A stretch of DNA of 64,000 nucleotides from Rhizobiaceae bacterium (GTDB lineage: Bacteria; Pseudomonadota; Alphaproteobacteria; Rhizobiales; Rhizobiaceae). The notes beneath the pieces are model-generated. The model worked only from the letters and a program-made list of their open reading frames with translations. It was not told the DNA's origin and made no database searches. Below, one piece after another: positions 1 through 8,570 of this stretch. The stretch is from NCBI GenBank assembly GCA_025698895.1, contig JAILWO010000002.1:620001-684000 (forward strand), in the 5' to 3' direction. The translations under genes and the position numbers were made by a program. Numbering within the stretch: the stretch's first letter is position 1; each line of letters opens with the position of its first letter.

Positions 1-1492
1 CCAGGATCGCGGTCGCGACCAGCAGACCGGCGCTGATCGCGGCCGCCAGCGAAAAGGCGGAGGAGTAGGCCGCCCGCGCCGTCCAGGTGACGGCGTCGGC
101 CAGGTCCGGTGGCAGCGTGGCGGCCGCCCCGATCGCGCCTCCGATCGTGTCGCGCGCCGCCGTGGCCGCGTCGCCGGGCAGATCGGCCGGCAGGGACCTG
201 GCCATGGCCAGCCGGTATACCGCCGCCGCGATCGAACCCAGCACGGCGATGCCCAGCGCGCCACCGAACTCGGCACTCGTCTCGGAGATCGCAGCGGCCG
301 AACCGGCCCGCTCGGGCGGCGCGACACCGACCACGAGGTCGGTGGTCATGGTGAAGACCGGGACAAGGCCGATCGACAGGATCGTGGTGCCGGCCACGAT
401 CGCCGCCAGCGACCACTCGCCGCCCGCCTGCGCCAGAACCAGGAAGCCCACGGCTGCCACCACCAGCCCCGATGCCATCAGCCGCGAGGGCTTCATGCGA
501 TGCGCCACGCGTGGCGTGATCTGCGCCCCGACGATGAAGGCGATCGCGCCCGGCAGGCTCCAGAGGCCGGCCCTGAGCGGCGTCATGCCAAGCACGAGCT
601 GCAGATATTGCGCCACCATCAGGAAGGAAGCGAAAGCGGCGAAGAAGGCTGCGATATTGATCGCGAGCGAGGCCGAAAAGGCCGGGAAGCGGAACAGCGA
701 CAGGTCGATCAGCGGGTCGGCCAGCCTCGTCTGCCGCCGCGCGAAGACCCAGCCCAGAACGATGCCCCCGGCGATCGCGGCGAAGGCGAGGGTGGAAGCG
801 CCTTCGGTCGCGATTTCCTTCAGCCCGAAGATGACCGAAAGGACGGCCACCAGCGACAGCGCGGCGCTGGCCAGGTCCAGCCGGCCGGCATTCTCGTCGC
901 GGAACTCGGGCAGAAGGACCGGCCCCAGCGCAAGAAGCAGCGCCATGATCGGCAGCGCGATCAGGAAGACCGAGCCCCACCAGAAATATTGCAGCATCAC
1001 CCCGCCCACCAGCGGGCCGAGCGCACCGCCGGCCGAGAACGAGGTGATCCAGATGCCGATCGCCAAGGTGCGCTGGCGCGGATCGTGAAACATGTTCCGG
1101 AGCAGGGACAGCGTGGATGGCGCCAGCGTTGCCGCGGCCACGCCAAGCACGGCACGGGCGAAGATCAGCATTTCGGGTGTGGTCGAGAAGGCCGCCAGCA
1201 CCGAGGCCGCGCCGAACGCCACCGCGCCGATCATCAGCAGTTTGCGCCGGCCGATGCGATCGCCCAGCGTGCCCATGGTGATCAGCGAGCCGGCGACGAG
1301 GAAGCCGTATATGTCGACGATCCAGAGAAGCTGCGCGCCGGTCGGCTTCAGGTCGGCCGTCAAATGCGGGATGGCGAGGTTGAGGACGGTGAGGTCCATC
1401 GAATAGAGCAGGCAGGGCAGGGCGAGCACCGCCAGCCCGATCCATTCGCGGCGGCCGGCCTTCGCTCCGACGCCCGTTTCTTGATTCGACAT
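1..1492 (-). CDS. DHA2-family MFS drug exporter (3' end outside window)
   Basis: Major facilitator of the 14-helix QacA/SmvA (DHA2) type, predicted to export toxic cations or drugs across the inner membrane using the proton gradient. The N-terminus reads MSNQETGVGAKAGRREWIGL, followed by a first helix with the family signature YSMDLTVLNLAIP and, after helix 2, the motif-A sequence GTLGDRIGRRK. About 497 codons are visible and no stop is reached before the window edge, so the C-terminus is missing. The ATG at 1492 has a GGAG ribosome site 7 bases upstream. The gene points the same way as the YCII gene before it. The substrate cannot be read from sequence. Confidence 0.85.
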   Translation of the reverse strand, partial: MSNQETGVGAKAGRREWIGLAVLALPCLLYSMDLTVLNLAIPHLTADLKPTGAQLLWIVDIYGFLVAGSLITMGTLGDRIGRRKLLMIGAVAFGAASVLAAFSTTPEMLIFARAVLGVAAATLAPSTLSLLRNMFHDPRQRTLAIGIWITSFSAGGALGPLVGGVMLQYFWWGSVFLIALPIMALLLALGPVLLPEFRDENAGRLDLASAALSLVAVLSVIFGLKEIATEGASTLAFAAIAGGIVLGWVFARRQTRLADPLIDLSLFRFPAFSASLAINIAAFFAAFASFLMVAQYLQLVLGMTPLRAGLWSLPGAIAFIVGAQITPRVAHRMKPSRLMASGLVVAAVGFLVLAQAGGEWSLAAIVAGTTILSIGLVPVFTMTTDLVVGVAPPERAGSAAAISETSAEFGGALGIAVLGSIAAAVYRLAMARSLPADLPGDAATAARDTIGGAIGAAATLPPDLADAVTWTARAAYSSAFSLAAAISAGLLVATAIL

Positions 1493-1585
1493 TTGCTCAC
1501 TCCACGATCACGGTCAGGCTTGCACTGGCCGCATCCATATCCGAACCCTACTGACGGCAACCTGTCAGGAGCCGGTCTCGAAAAT

Positions 1586-1927
1586 TCAGTCCGCGGCGCG
1601 CACCTCGATCGTGCCAGTTCTGGCAAGCGGGATGCCCTCCGCCAGACGCAGCGCCTCCGCCTCGTCGCTGGCCTCCACCAGGATGAAGCCGACCAGTTGT
1701 TCCTTGGTTTCGGCAAAGGGACCGTCCACGACGGTCGCACGGCCCTCGCGCACGCGAAGCGACTTCGCCGACGAGACGCCGCCGAGCGCATGGGCGACCA
1801 CCAGATGCCCCTTGGCCTCCAGCTCACGATCATAGGCAAGCGAGTCTTCGGTCAGCTTCTTGAGCTGGGCGGAGGTGTATCGCGCGAAGGCTTCGGGCGT
1901 GTGGTAGACGAGGCAGACATGGCGCAT
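1586..1927 (-). CDS. YCII/DGPF-domain protein
   Basis: A 113-residue cytosolic protein of the YCII-related superfamily (DGPF subgroup), starting MRHVCLVYHTPEAF. It carries the signature VVDGPFAETKEQLVGF near residues 65-80. The same signature occurs in the protein encoded at 18440, next to an ECF42 sigma factor. The ATG at 1927 is chosen over in-frame upstream starts because GGAGGACC lies just before it. Proteins of this group are frequent ECF42 targets and their biochemical role is largely unknown. A candidate ECF promoter lies 34 bases upstream. The next gene downstream is the DHA2 exporter, possibly co-transcribed, although a small hairpin (1551-1568) lies between them. Confidence 0.85.
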   Translation of the reverse strand: MRHVCLVYHTPEAFARYTSAQLKKLTEDSLAYDRELEAKGHLVVAHALGGVSSAKSLRVREGRATVVDGPFAETKEQLVGFILVEASDEAEALRLAEGIPLARTGTIEVRAAD

Positions 1928-1961
1928 TTCTTCGGTCCTCCAGCGTGGCCTGTGACCCGAG

Positions 1962-1988
1962 GACGACGGATGCCGACCGGAACCGACA
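1962..1988 (-). promoter_or_regulatory. Candidate ECF42-type promoter
   Basis: On the minus strand TGTCGG (1988-1983) is followed after exactly 17 bases by CGTC (1965-1962), 34 bases before the YCII start. The same two blocks with the same spacing precede the second YCII gene at 18440. They resemble the TGTCGA / CG(A/T)C elements reported for ECF42 sigma factors. The assignment is inference from two matching sites. Confidence 0.5.
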
Positions 1989-2105
1989 TTCATGGAACCG
2001 GCTGGATGAATGGCGTGCCCGTGACGTGAGACCTGCCGACCGGGCCGTCGGCGACGTCGCGATCAAATCGCCGCTCGCGCCCGACGTCCGGACATTGGTG
2101 GCTGT

Positions 2106-2657
2106 TCAGAAGGCGAAACTGGCTTGGGCGGGGTTCCGGTTCGGAGATGTCGCGTTCTCGAGGGCAAGCAGGCGGGACTTTGTCGCCGAGCCGCCTGGCG
2201 CGGAGAAGCCTCCGATCTTGCCGCCGGCGGCCAGGATGCGGTGGCACGGGACGATGATCGGCACCGGGTTCCTGCCCAGCGCCTCGCCCGTTTCGCGCGC
2301 CATGCCCTTGTGGCCGGCGGCCTCGGCCAGCCCGCCATAGGTCGTTGTCTCGCCGTGGCCGAGCCGGCGTGCCGCCGACCAGATCGCCAGCCGGAACGGG
2401 TCAGCCGAACCGAGATCGAGCGGAACGGCGGAGAAATCAACGATCGCGCCGGCGCAATAGGCCCTGAGCAGCCCGGCCGCCTCGGCGGCGAAGCCGTCCG
2501 GCTCGCATTCGGTCGAACCGGCGAGCCCCTTTAGCAGCCGCGCACGCACGGCCTCCCGGTCGCCTCCGGGTATCTGCACGCGGCAGACGCCCCGGTCTGT
2601 CCAGGCAAGCCCGGCCCAGCCGAGGGCCGTGTCGATCATCGCGTGATGCGTCGCCAT
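2106..2657 (-). CDS. ogt: Methylated-DNA--protein-cysteine methyltransferase
   Basis: Suicide DNA-repair protein that transfers alkyl groups from O6-alkylguanine to its own cysteine. The C-terminal half has the canonical active site IVPCHRIL, with the accessory GGFSAPGG loop and the DNA-binding stretch ETTTYGGLAEAAG. 183 residues from MATHHAMIDTALG, the usual length for Ogt/MGMT without an Ada domain. Start 2657 is chosen because the family N-terminus begins there; upstream in-frame residues look non-coding. It converges on the broken monooxygenase gene only at the 5' side (divergent starts). Single-gene unit, no operator seen. Confidence 0.9.
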   Translation of the reverse strand: MATHHAMIDTALGWAGLAWTDRGVCRVQIPGGDREAVRARLLKGLAGSTECEPDGFAAEAAGLLRAYCAGAIVDFSAVPLDLGSADPFRLAIWSAARRLGHGETTTYGGLAEAAGHKGMARETGEALGRNPVPIIVPCHRILAAGGKIGGFSAPGGSATKSRLLALENATSPNRNPAQASFAF

Positions 2658-2816
2658 GGGCGGAACATAGCCGAAACAGGCGAAGGCGGACACCCGAAAC
2701 GTGATCTTGCACGAAGGTACAAACGACGCTCCTGCCAAATCATGCATGATCGGCTGGCTTCCGTTGCGGGAGGAGATCGCGACGGCGGCCTGCAGCAACA
2801 CGCCCGGGAGGAAGCA

Positions 2817-4600
2817 ATGTCAGCCAACGAAGCCGTCAAGACCTGGCTCGCCGCCTTCGAGAAGGCGCTCGGTTCCGGCGATCCGGCCGCGGTTTCGAAG
2901 CTCTTCGGCGAGGAGAGCTACTGGCGCGACCTCGTCGCCTTCACCTGGAACATCAAGACGGTGGAAGGAGCGGAGGGCGTCGAGGATCTGGTCAGGAATA
3001 CCGCCGCGCACACGAAGGCCTCGAACTTCCGGCTCGACGGCGATGCCAGCGAAGCCGACGGGGTGACCGAAGGCTGGTTCACCTTCGAGACGGGCGTGGC
3101 GCGCGGCTATGGACTTGTCAGACTCAGGGACGGCAAGGCCTGGACCCTGCTGACCACCATGGTCGAACTGAAGGGGCACGAGGAGAAGGCCGGCTTCACC
3201 CGCCCGCTCGGCGCCAAGCACGGCCACGGCGTCGGCACGAAAAGCTGGCGCGAGGAACGCGACGAGGAACTGGCCACGCTCGGCCACACGAAGCAGCCAT
3301 ATTGCGTCATCATCGGCGGAGGGCAGGGCGGCATCGCGTTGGGCGCGCGGCTGAAGCAGCTCGGCGTGCCGACGATCATCGTGGAGAAGAACGAGCGGCC
3401 CGGCGATTCCTGGCGCAAGCGCTACAAGTCGCTGTGCCTGCATGACCCGGTCTGGTACGACCATCTGCCCTATATCGATTTCCCGAAGAACTGGCCGGTC
3501 TTTTCGCCGAAGGACAAGATCGGCGACTGGCTGGAAATGTACACCCGCGTGATGGAGCTCAATTACTGGGCATCCACCGAGGCCCTGAGCGCGAAATATG
3601 ACGAGCAGGCGAAGGAGTGGGCGGTCGTCGTCAGGCGCGACGGCAAGGAGATCACGCTGAGGCCCAAGCAGCTCGTCTTCGCCACCGGCATGTCGGGCAA
3701 GGCAAACGTGCCGCAATTCCGGGGGATGGAGAAGTTCCAGGGCGACCAGCACCATTCCTCGCAGCATCCCGCCCGGACCAGTACAAGGGCAAGAAGGCGG
3801 TCGTCGTCGGCTCGAACAACTCCGCCCACGATATCGCCGCCGCGCTCTGGGAAGCTGGCGCGGACGTGACCATGGTGCAGCGCACCAGCACCCATATCGT
3901 GAAGTCCGACACGCTGATGGAGATCGGGCTGGGCGCGCTCTATTCGGAGGAGGCGGTCCAGAACGGCATGACGACGGCCAAGGCCGACCTGATCTTCGCC
4001 TCGCTGCCCTACCGCATCCTGCATCAGTTCCAGATCCCGCTCTACGAACAGATGAAGGAACGGGACGCAGACTTCTACGAAGGGCTGGAGAAGGCCGGCT
4101 TCATGCTGGACTGGGGCGAGGACGGATCGGGCCTGTTCATGAAATATCTGAGGCGCGGCTCGGGCTACTATATCGACATCGGCGCCTCGCAGCTCGTCAT
4201 CGACGGCAAGATCAAGCTTGCCACCGGCCAGGTCGAGGAAATCACCGAGGATGCAGTGGTTCTCGACAACGGGACCGAAATTCCCGCCGACCTGATCGTC
4301 TACGCGACCGGCTACGGCTCGATGAACGGCTGGGTGGCCGACCTGATCGACAGGGAGACCGCCGACAGGGTCGGCAAATGCTGGGGCCTCGGCTCCGACA
4401 CCCGCAAGGACCCCGGACCATGGGAAGGCGAGCAGCGCAACATGTGGAAGCCGACGCAACAGGAGGCGCTGTGGTTCCACGGCGGCAACCTGCATCAGTC
4501 CAGGCACTATTCGCAGTTCCTGTCGCTGCAGCTGAAGGCGCGCATGGAGGGCATCCCCACGCCCGTCTACGGGCTGCAGGAGGTGCACCACACCGGCTGA
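2817..4600 (+). pseudogene. Flavin-containing monooxygenase, interrupted by a -1 frameshift
   Basis: NAD(P)H/FAD monooxygenase of the group B (YUCCA-like) type with an N-terminal SnoaL-like segment (about residues 1-130). The FAD site VIIGGGQGGIALGARL lies near residue 165, and the NADPH site VVVGSNNSAHDIAAAL lies after the break. Reading frame is lost near 3769-3771: the sequence runs ...HHSSQHP then out of frame, while restoring one G would give HPGPDQYKGKKAVVV. Downstream sequence is intact to the stop at 4600, giving about 594 residues if repaired. Either a recent null mutation or a sequencing error in the CCCGCCCGG tract. ATG 2817 follows GGGAGGAAGC. Substrate unknown. Confidence 0.75.
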
Positions 4601-4750
4601 GGATCTGATCCGGAAGCGCGCCGGCGGGTCGTGAACGGCGGTCCGCCGCGCTTCGGTGCTGTCCCGGTCCGCGAAAAGCCGCGGCGTCGCCATGCTTGCG
4701 CCCGATTTGGCCGGCTTTGTCGCGGTTCGAAACGATCCGGAGAGGGCCTT

Positions 4751-5452
4751 TTGGCCGCACGCATACTGATTCTCGCCGCCACGGCCGGGCTGGCGCTCTC
4801 GGCCTGCACGACCTCCGACGTGCTCCTGCCCGAGACCGCGCTGGCGCCCCAAACGCGGCCCGCCGACGACGCCACGCCGCTCGACGGGCTGATCGCGCAT
4901 TACGCCGACCACTATGACGTGCCCGAAACGCTGGTGCGGCGCGTGGTCAAGCGCGAGAGCAATTTCCGGCCAGAGGCGCGTAACGGCCCCTATTACGGCC
5001 TGATGCAGATCCTGCCGCAGACCGCGCGCACGATGGGCCATGACGGTCCGCCGTCGGACCTGCTCGACGCCGGAACCAACCTGAAATATGCGGTGAAATA
5101 TCTGCGCGGCGCCTACATGGTGGCCGACGGCGATCACGACCGCGCCGTCAGGCTCTACGCGTCCGGCTATTATTACGACGCCAAGCGCAAGGGCATGCTG
5201 GTGGCGACCGGGCTGAAGCCCGGACCCGAGGCGGGGGAACCGGAGACGGCCGTCGCGGAAGCGACCGAGCCGCGGGAACCGGAGACCGCCGTCGCGGCCA
5301 CATCCGACCCGCAGGAGCCCCAGACGACTGTCGCGGCCGCGCCCGAAACGGCGCCGGCGCCCGGTATGGAACCCGCGTTTCAGCCGACCGCCGCCTTCGC
5401 CGGCCCGACGCCCACCGCCCGGCCCGGCGAGGCCACGCCCGCCTTCAATTGA
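4751..5452 (+). CDS. Lytic transglycosylase-like (SLT) lipoprotein
   Basis: Predicted outer-membrane or periplasmic lipoprotein that cleaves peptidoglycan glycan strands. A TTG start at 4751 preceded by GGAGAGGG gives a lipoprotein signal peptide ending in LALSAC (lipobox, Cys about residue 18). The SLT core holds the catalytic-Glu context VVKRESNFRPEARN, then YYGLMQILPQTARTMG and LKYAVKYLRG. The C-terminal third is a low-complexity tail with repeated PETAVA-like units rich in Pro, Glu, Ala and Thr, probably a linker to the cell wall. 233 residues. A longer ATG-initiated version from 4631 would bury the lipobox, so it is rejected. Confidence 0.85.
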   Translation: MAARILILAATAGLALSACTTSDVLLPETALAPQTRPADDATPLDGLIAHYADHYDVPETLVRRVVKRESNFRPEARNGPYYGLMQILPQTARTMGHDGPPSDLLDAGTNLKYAVKYLRGAYMVADGDHDRAVRLYASGYYYDAKRKGMLVATGLKPGPEAGEPETAVAEATEPREPETAVAATSDPQEPQTTVAAAPETAPAPGMEPAFQPTAAFAGPTPTARPGEATPAFN

Positions 5453-5519
5453 ACGTGAAGGCGGCGCCTGCGGGTGCGTCGACCTTGGTTTCGCCGCGGA
5501 CCGCGGCTAACCGGCCCTC

Positions 5520-6521
5520 ATGAACCGACGCAGCCTTCTCGCCCTGCCGCTGGTCGCGGCCTTTCCCGCCACGCTTCGCGCGCAGGACTATTCGCCCGAC
5601 CTGTCGACGGTGATCGACGAGGCCGGCCGGCTCGATCCGCTCAAGGCGGTGATGGTGGCGCGCGGCGGCGAGGTGCTGGCCGAGCGCGGCTATCGCGGCC
5701 ACCGCGTCGACGGCTCGACCAACATCAAGTCGGCCTCCAAGGCCGTCATCTCGGCGCTGGTCGGCATCGCCATCGAGCGCGGCGTGCTCGACGGCGTCGA
5801 CCAGACGATCGCGCCGATCCTGAAGGCCGACCTGCCCGCCGATCCCGACCCGCGCATTCACGACATCACGATCGGCCATCTTCTGTCCATGCGGGCGGGG
5901 CTTGGCCGCACGTCCGGCCCGAATTACGGGCGCTGGGTGTCGAGCCGCAACTGGGTGCGCGCGGCACTCGCCATGCCCTTCGACGACGAGCCGGGCGGGC
6001 GCATGCTCTATTCGACCGGCTCCACGCATCTGCTCTCGGCGATCCTGACCCGGCTGACTGGCCGGACGACGCTGGAACTGGCGCGCGACTGGCTGGAGCC
6101 GGTGGAGGATTTCCGCATCACCGCCTGGGAGCGTGACCCGCAGGGCATTTATCTCGGCGGCAACCAGATGGCGATGTCGACGCGCTCGCTGGCCGCCTTC
6201 GGCCGGCTCTATCGCGACGGCGGCCGCGCCGGCGGCGAACAGGTCGTGCCGGAAGCATGGATCGCCGAAAGCTGGACGCCGCGCACGCGCTCGGTGTGGA
6301 GCGGCGACGGCTATGGCTATGGCTGGTTCCTGCGCGAGATCGGCGGCCACGACATGCGCTATGCCTGGGGCTATGGCGGCCAGATGCTCTATATCGCGCC
6401 GGCGCTCGACCTCGTCATCGCCATGACGTCGGAGGAAAACAACCCGTCGGCCCGCACCGGCTATCGCGACGCGCTGCACCGGCTGGCCGGCGCGATCGCC
6501 CAGGCGGTCGAGACGGTCTGA
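5520..6521 (+). CDS. Exported serine hydrolase, beta-lactamase/class C family
   Basis: 333-residue penicillin-binding-protein-like hydrolase. A signal peptide (MNRRSLLALPLVAAFPATLRAQ) points to the periplasm. The active-site motif SxxK is seen as SASK near residue 77; a tyrosine motif YSTG occurs near 161, and GYGYGWFLR with YAWGYGGQM near the C-terminus fits the third box of the family. Such enzymes act as esterases, D-amino-acid peptidases or beta-lactamases; the substrate here cannot be told. It starts 67 bases after the transglycosylase gene and could share its transcript. Confidence 0.85.
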   Translation: MNRRSLLALPLVAAFPATLRAQDYSPDLSTVIDEAGRLDPLKAVMVARGGEVLAERGYRGHRVDGSTNIKSASKAVISALVGIAIERGVLDGVDQTIAPILKADLPADPDPRIHDITIGHLLSMRAGLGRTSGPNYGRWVSSRNWVRAALAMPFDDEPGGRMLYSTGSTHLLSAILTRLTGRTTLELARDWLEPVEDFRITAWERDPQGIYLGGNQMAMSTRSLAAFGRLYRDGGRAGGEQVVPEAWIAESWTPRTRSVWSGDGYGYGWFLREIGGHDMRYAWGYGGQMLYIAPALDLVIAMTSEENNPSARTGYRDALHRLAGAIAQAVETV

Positions 6522-6623
6522 CAAAGGCGGCGGACGGTTGCGCGTCCGCTCCGAACCGCTCGTTGCAAATTGCGACGCGAACGGTCACACGGCCTTAAGG
6601 TGCCGCGTGCTTGAAGCCTTGCC

Positions 6624-7193
6624 ATGAGCAAGAAGAAGCCCGCCGCTCCCGCGAAAACGCCTGCCGCGAAAGCCGCCGACACGACCGAGCAGCCGAAGAA
6701 GCGCTCGGTGCTGACGCTGGCGCTGCTGGTCGTCACGCCGCTGGTGCTGGCCGGCGGCGGCTTCGCCGGCTGGACATTCTTCCTGACCGACAAGGCGGGC
6801 GGCGAGGCGCATGCCGGGGCGGCGGCGGACGGCCAAGCGGCCGGCGAGGGCGGTTCAGCGGGCGAGGCGATGCTCCACACATCGGCGCTGCCGCCCGAGA
6901 TCGCGGCCGAGACCTCCTTCACCTATTCCTATGCGCTGGGCGAACTGCTCGCCGAACGCTGCGGCCGCCTGCGCCTTTCGGCCTTGGCGGCGGCCAGCGA
7001 GGCCGAGGCGAAGGCCGACGGCATGCTGGTCCATCTGTCCTGGCAGGCGGCCCACCGGCGCACCCTGACCGTGACCGCGCGCTCCTGTGACTTCCTGCGC
7101 GCCGAAATCTACAGCGCCGAAACCCGCGCCGCGCGCAAGGCCGAGGAGGCGGAGGCGGCGGAAGGGAAGGGCGGCAAGACGGCGGGGCATTGA
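6624..7193 (+). CDS. Single-pass membrane protein of unknown function
   Basis: 189 residues. A basic, Lys/Ala/Pro-rich cytoplasmic N-terminus (MSKKKPAAPAKTPAAK) is followed by one transmembrane helix near residues 29-53 (VLTLALLVVTPLVLAGGGFAG). The periplasmic part has two cysteines (ERCGRL, ARSCDF) that could form a disulfide, and ends in a charged Ala/Glu/Lys tail. I do not recognise the family. High-GC codon use matches the neighbours, so it is native rather than part of the AT-rich island that follows. Confidence 0.7.
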   Translation: MSKKKPAAPAKTPAAKAADTTEQPKKRSVLTLALLVVTPLVLAGGGFAGWTFFLTDKAGGEAHAGAAADGQAAGEGGSAGEAMLHTSALPPEIAAETSFTYSYALGELLAERCGRLRLSALAAASEAEAKADGMLVHLSWQAAHRRTLTVTARSCDFLRAEIYSAETRAARKAEEAEAAEGKGGKTAGH

Positions 7194-7243
7194 GGGAGAG
7201 GGTGCGGCGGGGGCTTCGGCCGGGCGCTATCCCTCCCCTTGCG

Positions 7244-7427
7244 GGAGAGAATTTCGACAGCTTAGCCGAGCCCGCCGGAGGCGGTCTTTGCGAGGCTAAG
7301 TGTCAGAAATCGCAAGAGAGGGGACTTGAAGCACGCCGATACCCCCTCTCTTGGATTTTCTATGGCTTAGCCTTGCTTGCTTCCGGAGCCCGGCGGTCTC
7401 GGGCGCTCGGCTAAGATCATGAAAATC
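7244..7427. repeat. Long imperfect palindrome with nested stem-loops
   Basis: The intergenic region 7194-7580 has no gene but is highly structured. The 30-base arms 7294-7323 and 7343-7372 pair at most positions (GGCTAAG...AAGAGAGGGG against CCCCTCTCTT...CTTAGCC). Each arm is flanked by another CTTAGCC/GGCTAAG pair (7261-7267 with 7294-7300, and 7366-7372 with 7409-7415). The two halves read as inverted, diverged copies of an about 85-base unit. It resembles a MITE-like or rhizobial intergenic mosaic element. Confidence 0.6.
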
Positions 7428-7430
7428 CCT

Positions 7431-7451
7431 TCTCCCCCGCCGAGGGGGAGA
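7431..7451. repeat. TCTCCCCC/GGGGGAGA palindrome
   Basis: Perfect 8-base arms (7431-7438 and 7444-7451) around a 5-base loop. Similar elements occur at 9710-9730, 9795-9817 and 45937-45961. They look like the rhizobial RIME-type intergenic palindromes. This copy lies just left of the AT-rich two-gene island. Confidence 0.55.
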
Positions 7452-7580
7452 TAGGGCGCTCGTCGCTCGCCGCCTCACGCGATCGCTTTCTACCTAGCCC
7501 AGAGGGGAAGGTGATGAAGGCCGGCGCGCGCCGGCCAGAGGCGGGCGACTAGTGAGCAAGGTTGAGGGAAGCTACAATCA

Positions 7581-8570
7581 TTGACCAAATACGAGTTGGA
7601 ACGCTATGAACATTTCATGAACACTTTGCGAAAAAATGGTTCCGCCGTACGGGCAGCGGGCGAGCGACAGCTCGTTCAAAAACTAATGAACACAAAGGCT
7701 TTTCAGCGTTTGCGCGAAGTCTCTTTCTTAGGGTCTATAGATTATTATAATCTTCATCACTCCAGGTCGAATACATGGAACTTCAGTCGATCCGATCACG
7801 TGCTCGGAGTTCTTGAGCTAGCTAGATGTCTGCTCAATAAGATAGCGTTTAGTGAAGAGGAGCGCTACCTAATCATCTCCGTGGCAATCTGTCATGATAT
7901 GGGACATAGCCCATTTTCTCATAGCACCGAAAACGTATATAGAAAACTCAATCCAGCAATAGACCATAAAGCCGTCCTGGAAATTGTGCTTCTTGACAAC
8001 TCTATGGGAGTTTCAAAAGTCTTAACAGATTTCAATATAGACGTTAGCAAGGTAATATCAATTAGCATAGGTATTGACAATAATCTTAGCTGGATATTTC
8101 ACAATCCTATAAATATAGATACTCTGGATGGAATGCAGAGATTCCTATTGTCTTTCAGGTTGCCGCCCCCCTTCAATGCCAGGCAAGCGGTAGAATCCGT
8201 TGCGTCTCTCTTTCTTGGGAATCGAAATCTCTCTAAGAGAGAAGTAGAGAATCTGGACAATTTCTGGAGGGTAAAAGGTGCATTCTATGATCAATTTCTG
8301 CAACGGGGGAAATATGCCGAATTTGAGAGGGCGTACATGTCCTTTCTGACGTCTAAAAAGAAATTCATAGATGCCGGTGATTATCTAAAAAGGGACAATG
8401 AACTGGCGGAGGAGATTGGGCTCCTTCCCAGTTTGGGAGCAGAAGGGTTTTCAGTGCCGTCAAAGACCGATATGCATCAGGCAGCAAGATTCCATATAGA
8501 TTCGAGCGTTAAGCTTCATTCTATAGCTGATCTCTATGTGCGATATGGTCGCGGCAAGGGGGCGAAATGA
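7581..8570 (+). CDS. SAMHD1/dGTPase-like HD-domain phosphohydrolase
   Basis: 329-residue predicted metal-dependent nucleotide hydrolase. After an opening FQRLREVSFLG (compare the dNTPase QRLR motif) come the first metal His in SRSDHVLGVLELA, the HD pair in AICHDMGHSPFSH (the SPFSH ending is typical of SAMHD1 and its bacterial relatives) and a late Asp in NIDTLDGMQRF. The start is TTG at 7581 with GAGGGA about 11 bases upstream; the next in-frame ATG is 7617. Codon use is strikingly AT-rich (for example 19 of 60 G/C at 8041-8100), unlike the flanks, so it was probably acquired. It overlaps the nucleotidyltransferase gene by ATGA and must be translationally coupled to it. Substrate unknown: dNTPs, or a nucleotide made by the partner. 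Confidence 0.75.
   Translation: MTKYELERYEHFMNTLRKNGSAVRAAGERQLVQKLMNTKAFQRLREVSFLGSIDYYNLHHSRSNTWNFSRSDHVLGVLELARCLLNKIAFSEEERYLIISVAICHDMGHSPFSHSTENVYRKLNPAIDHKAVLEIVLLDNSMGVSKVLTDFNIDVSKVISISIGIDNNLSWIFHNPINIDTLDGMQRFLLSFRLPPPFNARQAVESVASLFLGNRNLSKREVENLDNFWRVKGAFYDQFLQRGKYAEFERAYMSFLTSKKKFIDAGDYLKRDNELAEEIGLLPSLGAEGFSVPSKTDMHQAARFHIDSSVKLHSIADLYVRYGRGKGAK

Noticed and set aside
1551-1568. Small CTGAC/GTCAG hairpin between the YCII and exporter genes
   Set aside because: Only 5 perfect pairs and no T run; too weak to call a terminator or operator.
3563-5137. 524-codon minus-strand frame across the monooxygenase and transglycosylase genes
   Set aside because: It crosses two real genes on the other strand and has no domain.
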